The notes below the pieces were generated by a model that made no database searches, was not told the DNA's origin, and saw only the letters and a program-made list of their open reading frames with translations. This document shows, in pieces, positions 25,049-34,939 of a stretch of DNA of 64,000 nucleotides. The stretch is from Acidobacteriota bacterium (lineage in GTDB: Bacteria > Acidobacteriota > Terriglobia > Terriglobales > Acidobacteriaceae). How positions within the stretch are numbered: the first letter of the stretch is position 1; each line of letters opens with the position of its first letter. The stretch is taken from assembly GCA_003225055.1 (NCBI GenBank), contig QIAU01000130.1:61384-125383 (forward strand), given 5' to 3'. The position numbers and the translations under genes were made by a program.

Positions 25049-28000
25049 CTATTTTCTCCTTTGACGCAGCCGAACATCAAAGCTGACCACACCATTCTGG
25101 TCGCGCACGGCGCGGATGGAAATACTATGAGTGAGGTTGTATTCCGCCTGGATGATCTGCTGCGACGTCTGGGAGACTTCTGTGCTGTAGGTCAGCGTGA
25201 GATCGTTCGAGACCTGCTGCTCGATGGTCACAGCCGGCGCGGTGCGGGTTGGTGTGGTTTCTGTGTTGAGGCCCTGGGGATCCACCTTGATGCGGCTGAT
25301 CCCAAACAGGCGCTGGGCGCGGTTACTCAAAGTGGCGTTGAGCGCCTGGCTCAAGATGGCGTTGGAGGTTTCCTGGCTGAAGGCAGCCTGCGAAGAACCG
25401 GACAGGGCCGCCGATTCACTCTGGGTGCGCCCGAGCGCCAGAAGCGCCATGATGTCGGCGGTGGGCAAGGGCGGTTCGGAACGATAGGTAAAGTTCAGCT
25501 TATCCGGCGTGCCGTTTACTCCCAAGGTGATGTCGTAGTCGCGAACCCGGGTACTCGCCTGCAAATCCAGGATAGGCTGAATACCGACTGGCCCGCGAAA
25601 GGCGACTTCACCGCGCTCCAGGCGGTACTTGGTTCCGCTGAAGTAAACGTCCCCCTCGACGATGTCCACGCGCCCGAGAACGGTCGGCCGAGTGGCGGTT
25701 CCGCGCAGATGGAGATCAGCGTCCCCGGAGAGTTTGGCCAGCGTGGACTGCATCTGCAACTCCGGGGTTGTGACGACATGCACGTCGAGCCGCACTTTGT
25801 TCAGAATCGAATTCGCCTGCTCCAGAGTGGTGGTGGTTTGCCGGCTTCTTTCGAGGTAGGACGCGAAGTCGAAATCCGGGGCCAGACTCAACTTCATGAC
25901 CACCATATCGCCCGCCAGCATAGCGTCTGCGGCAGTTCCGGTAAGACGGAGGTCGGCCTCCGTGGTTGCGCTGATGCCCGCCGGACGGAGGCGCACGTCC
26001 TGGCCGCGAATCGTGACATCCAGGCTCACGCGCGGGCTATAAGTGATAAAGCCGCCCAAATTTACCGTACCTCCGCCGACATTGGCGGTGAGCGATTGAA
26101 TCTGCAGACGATTTTGATTGAATAGCAACACACCCTTCATGTTGCTCAGTCCGTTGGGCAGATCGACGGCGGCGATGCTGCCGTTCACAACTTCAAGTTT
26201 TCCCTGGAGTGTCGGCTCAGATAAGGTGCCGCCCAGGTTGGTTGCCACCGACACCATGCCTCCGGCAGTCAGGTCGGGACTGAAGTTCTCGATCAATTTC
26301 AGATTCAATTGGCCGTCGGCGCGCAGGTCGAGCTCGTTTTCGCCGCCCAGTTGAACCTTTCCGCGAGCCGCAATATCTGTCCCCTCACCCAGCAGGCGCA
26401 GGGGATCGAATGCAAGAGACTGATTGTCGACACGGAAACGGACCGGGCCCTGATTGCTTAAATTGACGTTCGCGATATTGAGAGAAGCCTGGCTGAGGTC
26501 GCCCACGGCGGTCAGCTTGCGGGTATCGCGGAGCGGACCGCGCAACTCGAGCCCACCGGCTACCGAGGAATGTCCGGTGACTCCACTATGGAGATAGGGG
26601 CGCAGCAAGGAATCGATGTCGAGATTATCGAAGCGCAGAGCAAGCTCGGCCGGCCAGTCGCCGCGCAGATGCACGGTTCCGTCGATCGCCAGCTGTCCCT
26701 TCTCGAAGCTGGAACGGCCTGTGAGTTGTAAATCAGCGCCTCGAGTCACTGCCTCAAAAGTGAAGTTGCCGGCGCGTTCTTTGTCGAAGGTGAGATCGCG
26801 CAGCTGAACTTGCGCGTTGATGACAGGTTCGTCCAGTGTGCCGCTGCCTTGCGCAGTGTAGTCCATCCGGCCTTCGACAGTCATGCGTGCTTTCTGGAAC
26901 TCGGGGAAGCGCAGTAAATCGAAGTTCGTGCCGCTGAGATTGAAACGGAAGGCACGCGTCTTCGGGCTATAAGCGGCGCCTCCCGTCAGGCGTGAGTCCC
27001 GATAGACAAGAACAATATTGTTGAGCCCGGTCTCGCCCCCGTTGAAACGAAGGTCACAAATAAGACGCGAAACTTGCTGGCCGTAGAGGCTCGCGTTGGT
27101 GAGCTGAAGCTGGCCATCGCCATGGGGATTGAGTCTGCTGCCGGAGGCGTTGAGCGAGAGGTCCAGGCGGCCGCTGACGGGATAGTTGTAGCCGAGGAGG
27201 GACTGGACTTGTGCCAGTTCGGCTTCGCGCACATGAAACCGCGCCGTGAACGGGCTGACTTCGGTCAGCTCTCCATCCTCGAGCATTGCGCTCACGTCGA
27301 AGGCAATCGTGGCGGGACGGTGAATCAACATTCCATTGCGTGCGGAAATGGCATGCGGCGAGGCGCGAACATCCGCCACCAGGGAATCCCAATGGATCTG
27401 TCTCTCCGCAAGCTGCTCGGAAGCCGGAAGCAGGGTGTCAAAGTCATTCATCTGCAAACGCCCCGTCAGCATGAAATCAGAAAGCTTGCCGGTTGCGGTG
27501 CCGTTGAAGCTGGCGCGCCCCTTCAGGGCGACGGGAATCTGAGGTCCACCGAAGGCATTCAAAATCGGTTGCCATTCGCGCAGATCCGTTGTAGTCGCCG
27601 CAAGCCGGACGCTGGATGAGAATGACAGCTTCCCGGCGGCACGGAACTGGGTGGCGCGGGTGGCGATGTTGAACTGGGAGATCTCCAGCTCTTCTGCCGG
27701 TTGGCGGTAGAGACCGGCGGTGCGGGCGGAGATCGGAATCTCTCCGGCGGACAGCTTTTCGGGCGACACTATCTCGAAAGCGAAGGAAGCGTCGGCATTC
27801 TCGGGTGATCCCTTCCAGCGGGCGGCGATGGTCCCACCACCGGAACCAACAAATTTAAGGCGGTTGAGTGGAAGTTTCTTAGTTGCGAAAGCAGTCGCCA
27901 GCGCAGAGACAGAAATGTCTTTTAGGCGCAGGTTCACAGTTCCTCTCTGCTCGGCGGCCACCCGCGTTTTCGCCTTGGTACTGGGCGGCGCCGAATTCAG

Positions 28001-29065
28001 AGAGTTCACCACGTCCACATCGCCGGCCGCGCTGCCGCCTAGCAAATGTGCCTGCAAGCCGGAGAGTTTAAGGTGCGCGGGGCTTGCGTCGTACTGCGTG
28101 CTCAGGCTGGCATTCCGCAGATCAACGCGCTGGTCGTGCCAGTCAAAATCCCGGATCACGATCTTGCCCGCGGTGGCAAAGTCACGGGCGGAATACCTGC
28201 CTTTCCCAGCCAGCTCAAGGGTCCCGCCAGCGAGTTCCTCGCGGCGCGTCACCGAGGCAAGTTCGGCCAAGTCAATGCGGGCGTTGTAGGTTCCCTCCAA
28301 TTTGGGCTGGCCGAGATCATCAACGCGCCCCGCCGCCTCGATGTGGGAGCGTCCCGAAGACCACTCCAGCGAGCTCACCTCGAGATGGTTTTGTCCCAGC
28401 TGGAACTGTGCCTGCAGCTTGGACGTAAAGGGGCGGAACTCGCCGAACTTGGTTTCCACTTTCCCGATGCGCACAACGCTTTCAAAGCGGCGATGCAGGA
28501 GAGAATAGTGCAATCCTGTGGAGAAGTCTTCCGCCGTAAACTCCAGGGGGAGCCGCTCCTGCTGCCACAGCAACTCGCCGCGAAGTACCTCGAGGCGTCC
28601 AATTGCCAACGAAAAAAGCTGATCGATCGGCGCCTTGGCTTTGACCTTGGGTGTGGGTTGGTTTGTGGTTCCGTCGGGATAAATGATGATGTGAACCACC
28701 GGGTGATCCAGCACCAGGGAATGGAAGCCGAATGCGCGCTCGAAGACCGAAATGATCTTGATGTTCGCAATCAGGTGGTCCACGTGCGCATAGGGAACAT
28801 TGTCGGCAGCTTCTTTACCGTGGATGGTCAGACCGTGAGCTTCCACCCGCAAGTGAAACGGAACCACGATAAACTTCCCCAGTTCCACTCGGCCCCCGGT
28901 CATCTGCTCCAACGCCGCGACCAGACGGCGATGCGCCATGTTTTGGAAAGAACTGGTGTGGAGATACCAGGTGACAACCAGTACAGCTAGAAGAGGGGTT
29001 GCAACCGTCGCGACGAGAATTATCCGGAAAGGCCTGCTCCGCGGGCTGGCCTGGGGCTCACTCAA
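25049..29065 (-). CDS. tamB: TamB-like translocation and assembly module protein
   Basis: This encodes about 1338 residues. The TTG at 29065 has AGGAGG at 8 bp and overlaps the surA-like stop by 8 bp. A GTG at 29122 is an alternative without a ribosome site. An N-terminal anchor helix (FRIILVATVATPLLAVLVVTW) is followed by AsmA-like repeats and a long beta-helical region with repeated 'LxLxGxxxxPxLxGxxxxxxG' strands (e.g. GTLSEPTLQGKLEVVNGSIA). The C-terminal DUF490 domain has GDVYFSGTKYRLERGEVAF, PILDLQASTRVRDYDITL and the closing SVSFDVRLRQ-type strand. TamB spans the periplasm with TamA/BamA-type partners and carries lipids or barrel proteins to the outer membrane. It sits downstream of a BamA-family gene here. 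Confidence 0.93.
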   Translation of the reverse strand: MSEPQASPRSRPFRIILVATVATPLLAVLVVTWYLHTSSFQNMAHRRLVAALEQMTGGRVELGKFIVVPFHLRVEAHGLTIHGKEAADNVPYAHVDHLIANIKIISVFERAFGFHSLVLDHPVVHIIIYPDGTTNQPTPKVKAKAPIDQLFSLAIGRLEVLRGELLWQQERLPLEFTAEDFSTGLHYSLLHRRFESVVRIGKVETKFGEFRPFTSKLQAQFQLGQNHLEVSSLEWSSGRSHIEAAGRVDDLGQPKLEGTYNARIDLAELASVTRREELAGGTLELAGKGRYSARDFATAGKIVIRDFDWHDQRVDLRNASLSTQYDASPAHLKLSGLQAHLLGGSAAGDVDVVNSLNSAPPSTKAKTRVAAEQRGTVNLRLKDISVSALATAFATKKLPLNRLKFVGSGGGTIAARWKGSPENADASFAFEIVSPEKLSAGEIPISARTAGLYRQPAEELEISQFNIATRATQFRAAGKLSFSSSVRLAATTTDLREWQPILNAFGGPQIPVALKGRASFNGTATGKLSDFMLTGRLQMNDFDTLLPASEQLAERQIHWDSLVADVRASPHAISARNGMLIHRPATIAFDVSAMLEDGELTEVSPFTARFHVREAELAQVQSLLGYNYPVSGRLDLSLNASGSRLNPHGDGQLQLTNASLYGQQVSRLICDLRFNGGETGLNNIVLVYRDSRLTGGAAYSPKTRAFRFNLSGTNFDLLRFPEFQKARMTVEGRMDYTAQGSGTLDEPVINAQVQLRDLTFDKERAGNFTFEAVTRGADLQLTGRSSFEKGQLAIDGTVHLRGDWPAELALRFDNLDIDSLLRPYLHSGVTGHSSVAGGLELRGPLRDTRKLTAVGDLSQASLNIANVNLSNQGPVRFRVDNQSLAFDPLRLLGEGTDIAARGKVQLGGENELDLRADGQLNLKLIENFSPDLTAGGMVSVATNLGGTLSEPTLQGKLEVVNGSIAAVDLPNGLSNMKGVLLFNQNRLQIQSLTANVGGGTVNLGGFITYSPRVSLDVTIRGQDVRLRPAGISATTEADLRLTGTAADAMLAGDMVVMKLSLAPDFDFASYLERSRQTTTTLEQANSILNKVRLDVHVVTTPELQMQSTLAKLSGDADLHLRGTATRPTVLGRVDIVEGDVYFSGTKYRLERGEVAFRGPVGIQPILDLQASTRVRDYDITLGVNGTPDKLNFTYRSEPPLPTADIMALLALGRTQSESAALSGSSQAAFSQETSNAILSQALNATLSNRAQRLFGISRIKVDPQGLNTETTPTRTAPAVTIEQQVSNDLTLTYSTEVSQTSQQIIQAEYNLTHSISIRAVRDQNGVVSFDVRLRQRRK

Positions 29066-29744
29066 GTCCTCCGCCTCCTGTGGTTGACGACTCGAAGGCG
29101 GTGTGGATGTTGCTCTCGGCACGCAGGCTGCGCAGCCACGTGATCAGAAGATCGTTCATCTTTTGCTGAGCCAGGAGTTCTTTGATCTTGGGGGCGACAT
29201 CCACGAGCGGAACTTCCTTCGCTCCCGACGCGCGCAGCTCGGGAAGCAGCTTTTCGCGATAGTAGGCTTCTACGCTGGGGGTATCCACCTGCACGCTGGG
29301 CCGGAGATGCGCGTCGACCATGCGCATCTCGTCGAGTTCGGCCGCGACCTTCTCGCGCAACTCGCTCTCTGAGAAACCGTAGAGTTCGAGGGCGGCTTTC
29401 CAAGCCAAGTCATCAGCAGCTGCGGCGTGCTGCATGCGAATTTCTGCGACTCGGTGGTCAATATCGGTCGCAGAAGGATGCTGAAAATCCCTGGCATGTA
29501 TTTGCTGGCGAATCAGCTCCTGGTCAATCAGGCGGTCGAGGGCAGCTTTCCGGTCCCCCAGGGTAAGGTGATCGAGCGGTCGCCGGTTGACAAAGGCTTC
29601 ATAGGAGACCGCTTCGTCCCAGTCGCTTTCGAGGATGATGTGCCCGTTCACGGTGGCCACAATGCGGTCGATGATGTTGCCGGCGCAAGCGAACGCCGCT
29701 GTGACCAGAATCACCAGTCCGAAGTGGGGCAATTTCTTAGGCAT
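29058..29744 (-). CDS. SurA N-terminal-domain-like periplasmic chaperone
   Basis: This encodes 228 residues. A signal peptide (PKKLPHFGLVILVTAAFACAG) precedes IIDRIVATVNGHIILESDWDEAV, the conserved SurA N-terminal signature. DRLIDQELIRQQI and a helical region follow, ending in a C-terminal helix (KIKELLAQQKMNDLLITWL). No parvulin PPIase domain is present, so it is a chaperone-only version, about half the length of E. coli SurA. It probably escorts unfolded outer-membrane proteins to the BamA-like partner encoded just upstream. Its ATG overlaps the bamA stop by one base (TGATG) and it lacks its own ribosome site, so translation is likely coupled. Its end overlaps the tamB start. Confidence 0.9.
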   Translation of the reverse strand: MPKKLPHFGLVILVTAAFACAGNIIDRIVATVNGHIILESDWDEAVSYEAFVNRRPLDHLTLGDRKAALDRLIDQELIRQQIHARDFQHPSATDIDHRVAEIRMQHAAAADDLAWKAALELYGFSESELREKVAAELDEMRMVDAHLRPSVQVDTPSVEAYYREKLLPELRASGAKEVPLVDVAPKIKELLAQQKMNDLLITWLRSLRAESNIHTAFESSTTGGGGLE

Positions 29745-32700
29745 CAGAATGTCTGCCCAATACTGAAGTAAACGTTGAAAGGACTCGCCTGTCGCGGGCG
29801 AAACACCTGTTTCGGCGGCGTTCCCTCAAAGCTGGGAAACGATGGCGGATTCAGGTTATAGCCGAAGTCAAACCGGACCGGCCCGATGGGCGTCTTGTAG
29901 CGTACTCCAACCCCGATGGCGTGGGAAATGTAATTAAAGTCACACTGCCTGTAGGTACTTTCTTGCATACAAAGCTGGGGATCCTTTTGATGCCATCGTA
30001 ACAGGCTGTGCAGCATGTCGTTGCCAGTACTAAAGACATTGCCGGCGTCATGAAAAATGGCAAAGCTCAGGTTGTCCTGAAGGTAGGGTAAGGTGAGCGG
30101 CGGGAAACGGAGTTCCAGGTTGTTTAAGAACAATGCGCTGCCTCCGACCGGGAAGCCTGATTGCGGATCCCGCGGACCTGCTTGATTTAACCCAAAACCG
30201 CGATGCGAGTTGCCGCCACCGGAATAGAAACGTTCCGGCAGAGGAATTACCGTCGTTCCCGGACAACTGGTTGCTGTGGGATCTACACATGCCTGGCCCG
30301 GAGGGAGATTGCGAGTATGGCCAAACGGGTTCTCCAGTCCGATGCGCAGGGAGCGCGCAAATACCGACTTCTTCTTAATGCGATGGTAAGTCGAGTTCTG
30401 AAGCAGCAAGCGGCTAAAATTGGCTTCCGAGCCGAAGAAGCCTGCTGCTACGCCGGCGTCCACCGTGTTGTAGCTCCCCTGGGTGCTCTCCAGATCGCTG
30501 TCACGCCGATTACGGATATAGCTGAATCCGGGCATACCTACCCGCGTGGGTTGGGAGAGCAGAGGGACCTGGTTGGGGCTGAAGTTGGCGGCGAAATTGG
30601 CTGCTTGGACGCGGCGGTACTGGAAACGGTAAAACATCGTACTGGCCTTACTGAGCCTCTGCTCGGCCTGCACGGATCCCTCCAGGCGCCGGGAGGTAAA
30701 CGTGGTGACGTCAAGCGTGTTGTCATAGAAGGTGGTGAAAGTCAGCCGCAGGTTGTCGCGGTTGAACCAGCGGGGCGCATCGTAGCTGACCAGGGCACGT
30801 TGCTGAAGGCGGCCTACGTGCGACTTGAAGGTAATGGTGTGATTCCTGCCGCGGAAGTTTAGCCGCGTGACTTCAAAAGAAACCCGGGGGCTCACACCCG
30901 CGCGCCCGGTAGGGCTGGCCGCCCCGGTTGGCTGCCCAGTCTGAAATTCGAAGCCGAGACCGTAGTTAAAAGTATAGCGCTTGGCCTCCCGGAGATTTAC
31001 CAGGATGTTCTTCTCGCGCTCCCTCCCGTCCGGATTCTGAATCGCGGTGTCCACCTGATTGAAAATGCTGAGGTCATAGAGCCGGCGCTGAGTATCCAGC
31101 ATGTCGATCTGGCTCACCGGATCGCCGGGATGGACTTCGAGTTGGCGCTGGACAATGTAGGGGCGGGTGTGATTGAGCCCTGAAACCAGCACCTGATCGA
31201 CGAAGATCTGATCCCCCTCGTGAATGGTGAATGTGACATCCATCCGCTTAGGCTGGCCTGCCTCGGGTGTAGCGGACGCTTCGAAGCTGGCGTTGGGAAA
31301 GCCGTGGTTAAAATAGTCGTTCAGGATGGAATCGCGGTCGTTGGAAACGTAATAATCAGAAAATGGCTGCCCCTCCTGGGTATAAAGCAAACCGCGCAAC
31401 TCGTCCTCGGCACGGCTGTTATTCCCAACGATGTCGAGCGCGCCCACCAAGGCCTGGGGACCTTCGTCCACTTGCAACTCGACCGCCAGCTGGTCCTGTA
31501 TGCCCCCGTAGTTATCGATCACGTTGCTCGTGATCTTGACTTCAGCAAAGCCCTGTGCCCGGTAAAGCGCCTCCAGTCCCCGGATGTCACTCGCCAACAG
31601 CGATTGGCTGTAGCGGCCGTGGGATAGCAGCCGGCCCGCAGGTTGCACCTGCATACGGGAACGCAGATCTTGTTCATCAAAGTACTTGGTTCCTGCGGGT
31701 GAAAGCGTGCGAATTTCGATCGCTATTTTCACCAATTTGTGGCGGGGGCCAGAGTCAATCACGTAAATCACACGGAGATGGTCATCTTTAGCTCCCCCCG
31801 TCTCTCGTTTGATGGCCACCTTTGCCTCGAAAAAACCGCGGGTCTGCAGGTAATCCAGCAAGTTGCGCCGCCCCTCGTTGAGCAAATCGTCGTCGAGCGC
31901 GTTCTCTTGATAAACCGGCACGTATTTTTTTATTTGGCGGCCGCGCAGACGAAATCCTTCAACCGCCACCTGGACCAGCGGGCCAGGATCGACATCGAAC
32001 GTGTAATCCACGGAGTTCTTTTCAGGGCGATAGCTGTGGTCGACGGAGACCTGCGCCAGCAGGCGATTCTTCTTCTGGTACTTCTTGCGCAAGCGTTGCA
32101 AGGCGTTGGTCAGGCGATCGGCGGAAACCGTGTCGCCGTGATAGAAGTTGGCAATTTCTCGAATTTCCTGGGGCGAATAGCCTGGCTTCCCAGTGATGTT
32201 GACGCTGCCCACGTGGGCCTGTTCACCAACCGAGACCTTGAACCGAACACCGACTTGCTGCGTCTTGGGATTAGGCTGCTCGGCGTCGGAAATCTGCGAG
32301 TGGTAGTACCCGTTCTCTTCCATCAAACCGCGGATTCTGAGCAGGGCGCGATCCATTTTTTCGCGCGTAAACAACTCGCCGAGCTGCAGCTTGCCGGCAT
32401 TGATGATCTGCGTGTCGGTGGGGTGGGCGGGAGCACCGTCCACGGTGATTTCGCCGATGAAATAATTGGGGGTGGTAAGAAAGACGACTGCGACTTGGCG
32501 ATCCGGGGTGCGCTCGGCTTCCACTTGAATGTCAGCGAACCGGCCCGTGGCATAAAGCGCTTGTATGCTCTGGCGGAGTTTTCCGCGTTCCAGGGGTTCG
32601 CCCGGCTTCAAGGCGACCAACTGCTTCAGTTCTCCCTCTTGCTTGGACTCGATTCCTCGAAATTCAATATCCCGCACCGGCAAGCCCTGGTACTCGGCGA

Positions 32701-32845
32701 GAGCGCTCACCACCGCAAATGTCTGTTCCGGAGCTTGCTCCTGGGCCGAAGCCGTCGCCAGGACGAGAGCCAGTGCGGCGCCTACGCTAACCGACGCCAA
32801 CACCCGCCCCCACGCGCTTCTGACCAGCGTGCCCGTTAACGGCAA
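29744..32845 (-). CDS. BamA/TamA-family outer-membrane assembly protein
   Basis: This encodes about 1033 residues. The TTG at 32845 follows GAGGAG at 6 bp and yields a good signal peptide (SAWGRVLASVSVGAALALVLATASA). The frame also opens at a TTG at 32905. At least five POTRA-type domains are visible (e.g. LPVRDIEFRGIESKQEGEL, FIGEITVDGAPAHPT, AHVGSVNITGKPGYSPQEI, LVQVAVEGFRLRGRQIKKYV, IFVDQVLVSGLNHTRPYIV). The 16-strand barrel contains FYSGGGNSHRGFGLNQAGPR with the conserved RGF of loop 6 and ends FNVYFSIGQTF. Such proteins fold beta-barrels into the outer membrane. It starts the operon with the surA-like, tamB and pcm genes. Whether it is the main BamA or a TamA-like paralogue cannot be told. 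Confidence 0.93.
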   Translation of the reverse strand: MPLTGTLVRSAWGRVLASVSVGAALALVLATASAQEQAPEQTFAVVSALAEYQGLPVRDIEFRGIESKQEGELKQLVALKPGEPLERGKLRQSIQALYATGRFADIQVEAERTPDRQVAVVFLTTPNYFIGEITVDGAPAHPTDTQIINAGKLQLGELFTREKMDRALLRIRGLMEENGYYHSQISDAEQPNPKTQQVGVRFKVSVGEQAHVGSVNITGKPGYSPQEIREIANFYHGDTVSADRLTNALQRLRKKYQKKNRLLAQVSVDHSYRPEKNSVDYTFDVDPGPLVQVAVEGFRLRGRQIKKYVPVYQENALDDDLLNEGRRNLLDYLQTRGFFEAKVAIKRETGGAKDDHLRVIYVIDSGPRHKLVKIAIEIRTLSPAGTKYFDEQDLRSRMQVQPAGRLLSHGRYSQSLLASDIRGLEALYRAQGFAEVKITSNVIDNYGGIQDQLAVELQVDEGPQALVGALDIVGNNSRAEDELRGLLYTQEGQPFSDYYVSNDRDSILNDYFNHGFPNASFEASATPEAGQPKRMDVTFTIHEGDQIFVDQVLVSGLNHTRPYIVQRQLEVHPGDPVSQIDMLDTQRRLYDLSIFNQVDTAIQNPDGREREKNILVNLREAKRYTFNYGLGFEFQTGQPTGAASPTGRAGVSPRVSFEVTRLNFRGRNHTITFKSHVGRLQQRALVSYDAPRWFNRDNLRLTFTTFYDNTLDVTTFTSRRLEGSVQAEQRLSKASTMFYRFQYRRVQAANFAANFSPNQVPLLSQPTRVGMPGFSYIRNRRDSDLESTQGSYNTVDAGVAAGFFGSEANFSRLLLQNSTYHRIKKKSVFARSLRIGLENPFGHTRNLPPGQACVDPTATSCPGTTVIPLPERFYSGGGNSHRGFGLNQAGPRDPQSGFPVGGSALFLNNLELRFPPLTLPYLQDNLSFAIFHDAGNVFSTGNDMLHSLLRWHQKDPQLCMQESTYRQCDFNYISHAIGVGVRYKTPIGPVRFDFGYNLNPPSFPSFEGTPPKQVFRPRQASPFNVYFSIGQTF

Positions 32846-32957
32846 GCATTCTCCTCGCGAGAGGCCCGTGCGCCTGTGTGGACCCTTACCAGGTTCGATG
32901 AGCAACTCTCGGCCAATGTTGTACTTCGCGCTTTCCGACTACTCCAGAACCGACCCT

Positions 32958-32963
32958 TATAAT
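32958..32963 (+). promoter_or_regulatory. Candidate -10 box before the ThiF-like gene
   Basis: TATAAT lies 28 bp before the proposed ATG in the divergent bamA-thiF interval. No good -35 hexamer is apparent at the usual spacing. Confidence 0.4.
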
Positions 32964-32990
32964 AATCGGTTACGCACCTTTCCTCAGGTG

Positions 32991-34013
32991 ATGGGTTTGG
33001 AACTCGACGATAGGTATTCGCGACAGGTACTGTTCCGGGAAATCGGCCAAGAGGGTCAAAGACGGCTGGCAGGAGCGCGAGTCGCCGTGGTCGGCTGTGG
33101 TGCTACTGGTTCAGCGGTCGCCTCCCTGCTGGCGCGGGCCGGCGTAGGCAGGTTACGCATCATTGATCGGGACTACGTTGAGCCGAGCAACCTGCAGCGC
33201 CAGTCATTGTTTGACGAAGCGGACGCCGCCGAATCGCTGCCCAAAGCGATAGCCGCTGCCCGCAAGATTGCCGCTTTCAATTCGCAGATTGTGGTTGAAC
33301 CAGAAGTTGCGGACTTAACCCCGGACAACATCGGCCAGCTAATGGCGGGCATCGAGCTGGTTCTAGATGGAACCGACAATTTCGAAACTCGTTACCTCCT
33401 CAATGACTATTGCGTGACCAACTCGCGGCCTTGGATCTATGCCGCCGCAGTCGGCAGTTACGGAGTGACCATGAACATCATGCCCGGCCAGACGGCTTGC
33501 CTGGCTTGCATTTTCCCGGATCCACCTCAGGGAACCTTCGAGACCTGCGAAACAGCTGGGATTCTGAATTCAGCCGTTAACCTCGTAAGCTCGATTGCGG
33601 CATGCGAGGCCCTGAAGTTTCTGGTCGGGGCAAAAGACCGAATTCGTCGGACTCTGATGTCCTTCGACGTGTGGCGGAACGACCGGGCAGAGGTCTCAGC
33701 CTCGAAGCCGCGCGCGGGTTGTCGCGCCTGCGGCGAACGTGATTTCATTTACCTGATGGGAGAGGGACGTCCGCACATCACCTTGTGCGGCAGGAACTCG
33801 GTGCAGATTCATGAGCGCCACCGGCCCATTGACTTCAGCGAGATGAGCAAGCGCCTCACGCCTCACGGCGCGGTGCGTCATAACGACTTCGTGCTGAAGT
33901 TCTGGCACGAGCCTTATGAAATGACACTCTTTCCTGACGGGCGTGCCATTATCAAGGGAACTACCGACACGGCGGTGGCGCGGAGTTTATACGCACGTTA
34001 CGTCGGGAATTAG
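32991..34013 (+). CDS. ThiF/MoeB/HesA-family adenylyltransferase (E1-like)
   Basis: This encodes 340 residues from the ATG at 32991. The E1 fold is complete: YSRQVLFREIGQEGQRRLAGA, ATP-binding VVGCGATGSAVASLLARAGV, IIDRDYVEPSNLQRQSLF with the Arg finger, DGTDNFETRYLLNDYC, and a candidate catalytic Cys in ETCETAGILNS. Two CxxC pairs, in TACLACIFP and GCRACGERD, would bind zinc. A C-terminal domain of about 75 residues (LCGRNSVQIHERH...FPDGRAIIKGT) matches a variant known in bacterial ThiF-like proteins. The enzyme adenylates the C-terminus of a ubiquitin-fold sulfur carrier (MoaD or ThiS) for molybdopterin or thiamine synthesis. No carrier gene is nearby, so the pathway is open. Confidence 0.93.
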   Translation: MGLELDDRYSRQVLFREIGQEGQRRLAGARVAVVGCGATGSAVASLLARAGVGRLRIIDRDYVEPSNLQRQSLFDEADAAESLPKAIAAARKIAAFNSQIVVEPEVADLTPDNIGQLMAGIELVLDGTDNFETRYLLNDYCVTNSRPWIYAAAVGSYGVTMNIMPGQTACLACIFPDPPQGTFETCETAGILNSAVNLVSSIAACEALKFLVGAKDRIRRTLMSFDVWRNDRAEVSASKPRAGCRACGERDFIYLMGEGRPHITLCGRNSVQIHERHRPIDFSEMSKRLTPHGAVRHNDFVLKFWHEPYEMTLFPDGRAIIKGTTDTAVARSLYARYVGN

Positions 34014-34939
34014 AACTGGTTTCATGAACGCAGCGGTCGCGCTCGCGGACGCCACCTTGGCGGCTAAACGGCCGTAGCTGCTAAGGGCCTCAGCGGCACG
34101 GCTGAACCGGCCGCAGAAAACCCTCAGTGGCTAACGCCGTTAATGAAAATAAAGTGCTTCTTTCAACTCTTGTAATTGTCAGCGCTGTGCCACGAAAACC
34201 AGAGTTTTTCCCGCAGCCACCTGCCCTAATATGAATCCGGCTTATTAGCCTTGCGACGGGACAAACCCCCGCTCTATCGCAGCGGTTGCCCTTGGACGGC
34301 ATCGAGAGGCCCTGGTTTCTGCACGATGGCGTGAAATGAAGGGTGAGGGAATATCCAAGCAGATTCACGTGCGCGTCGTATTGCGCCCTAAGGGCAGACC
34401 TCGAGTGCTTTGGGGTCGCCCCGCTCTCCTGTACCACACCTGCCGGGGTGCAAGGTCGATTGCGTGTTGTTTGGCTTTGCGAATGACGGCGCTGCGCAGG
34501 TTCCCGTCCACTCGGGACGGGTTGAGTCCGATTCGCACCCACAGTTCTGGGCGGACCGGTCTCGCATATCGTCTGCAAGCTCAACGCTGGCCAACCCGCA
34601 GGCGGCAATTTGCCAGCATGCGCTCACGAAATAATGGGACAACGGCGAGCGCACGGATGAGTCTGGCTTTCCTCATGACAACCTCCACCCGGGAAACCCG
34701 CCTATGGGGGCGCAGAAACCAGCTTCTGGGCTATCCGCGGCGGACTTCGTCACCTGCCAAAGGCTGCATGTTTTGCGCAACGATTTGCACAAGGAACTGG
34801 CCCTTGTTCGGTGAGTCGCGGGCAATCTTCCAAAAACAACGGCTAATACGCGGTCAAAACCCGGTATCCAGAACGGCTTGAAAGACTGGCACTCTGGCTG
34901 CTCTCTTGCCAATCAAGGTAGGTCATCCTAGGAGGCGGT
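34014..34939. other. Gene-poor stretch with REP-like palindromic sequence and one possible small gene
   Basis: No confident gene in 926 bp. At about 34050-34135 there are repeated palindromic bits (GGCGGCTAAACGGCCG-like, CAGCGGC...GGCCGCAG), resembling the short intergenic palindromes of acidobacterial genomes. On the reverse strand a strong ribosome site (GGAGG, 5 bp before an ATG at 34676) opens a 31-codon frame beginning MRKARLIRALAVVPLF. One frameshift would join it to a longer Cys-containing frame (SACWQIAACGLASVELADD, to about 34388), giving a plausible secreted protein. This is weak, and I do not call it a gene. Confidence 0.3.

Noticed and set aside
25061..26125. 354-codon plus-strand frame inside tamB
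   Set aside because: Antisense shadow of tamB, no domain and no ribosome site.
34014..34939. tRNA or structured RNA in the gene-poor stretch
   Set aside because: No T-loop (GGTTCGAATCC-type) or acceptor-stem pairing was found. The palindromes are short and REP-like.
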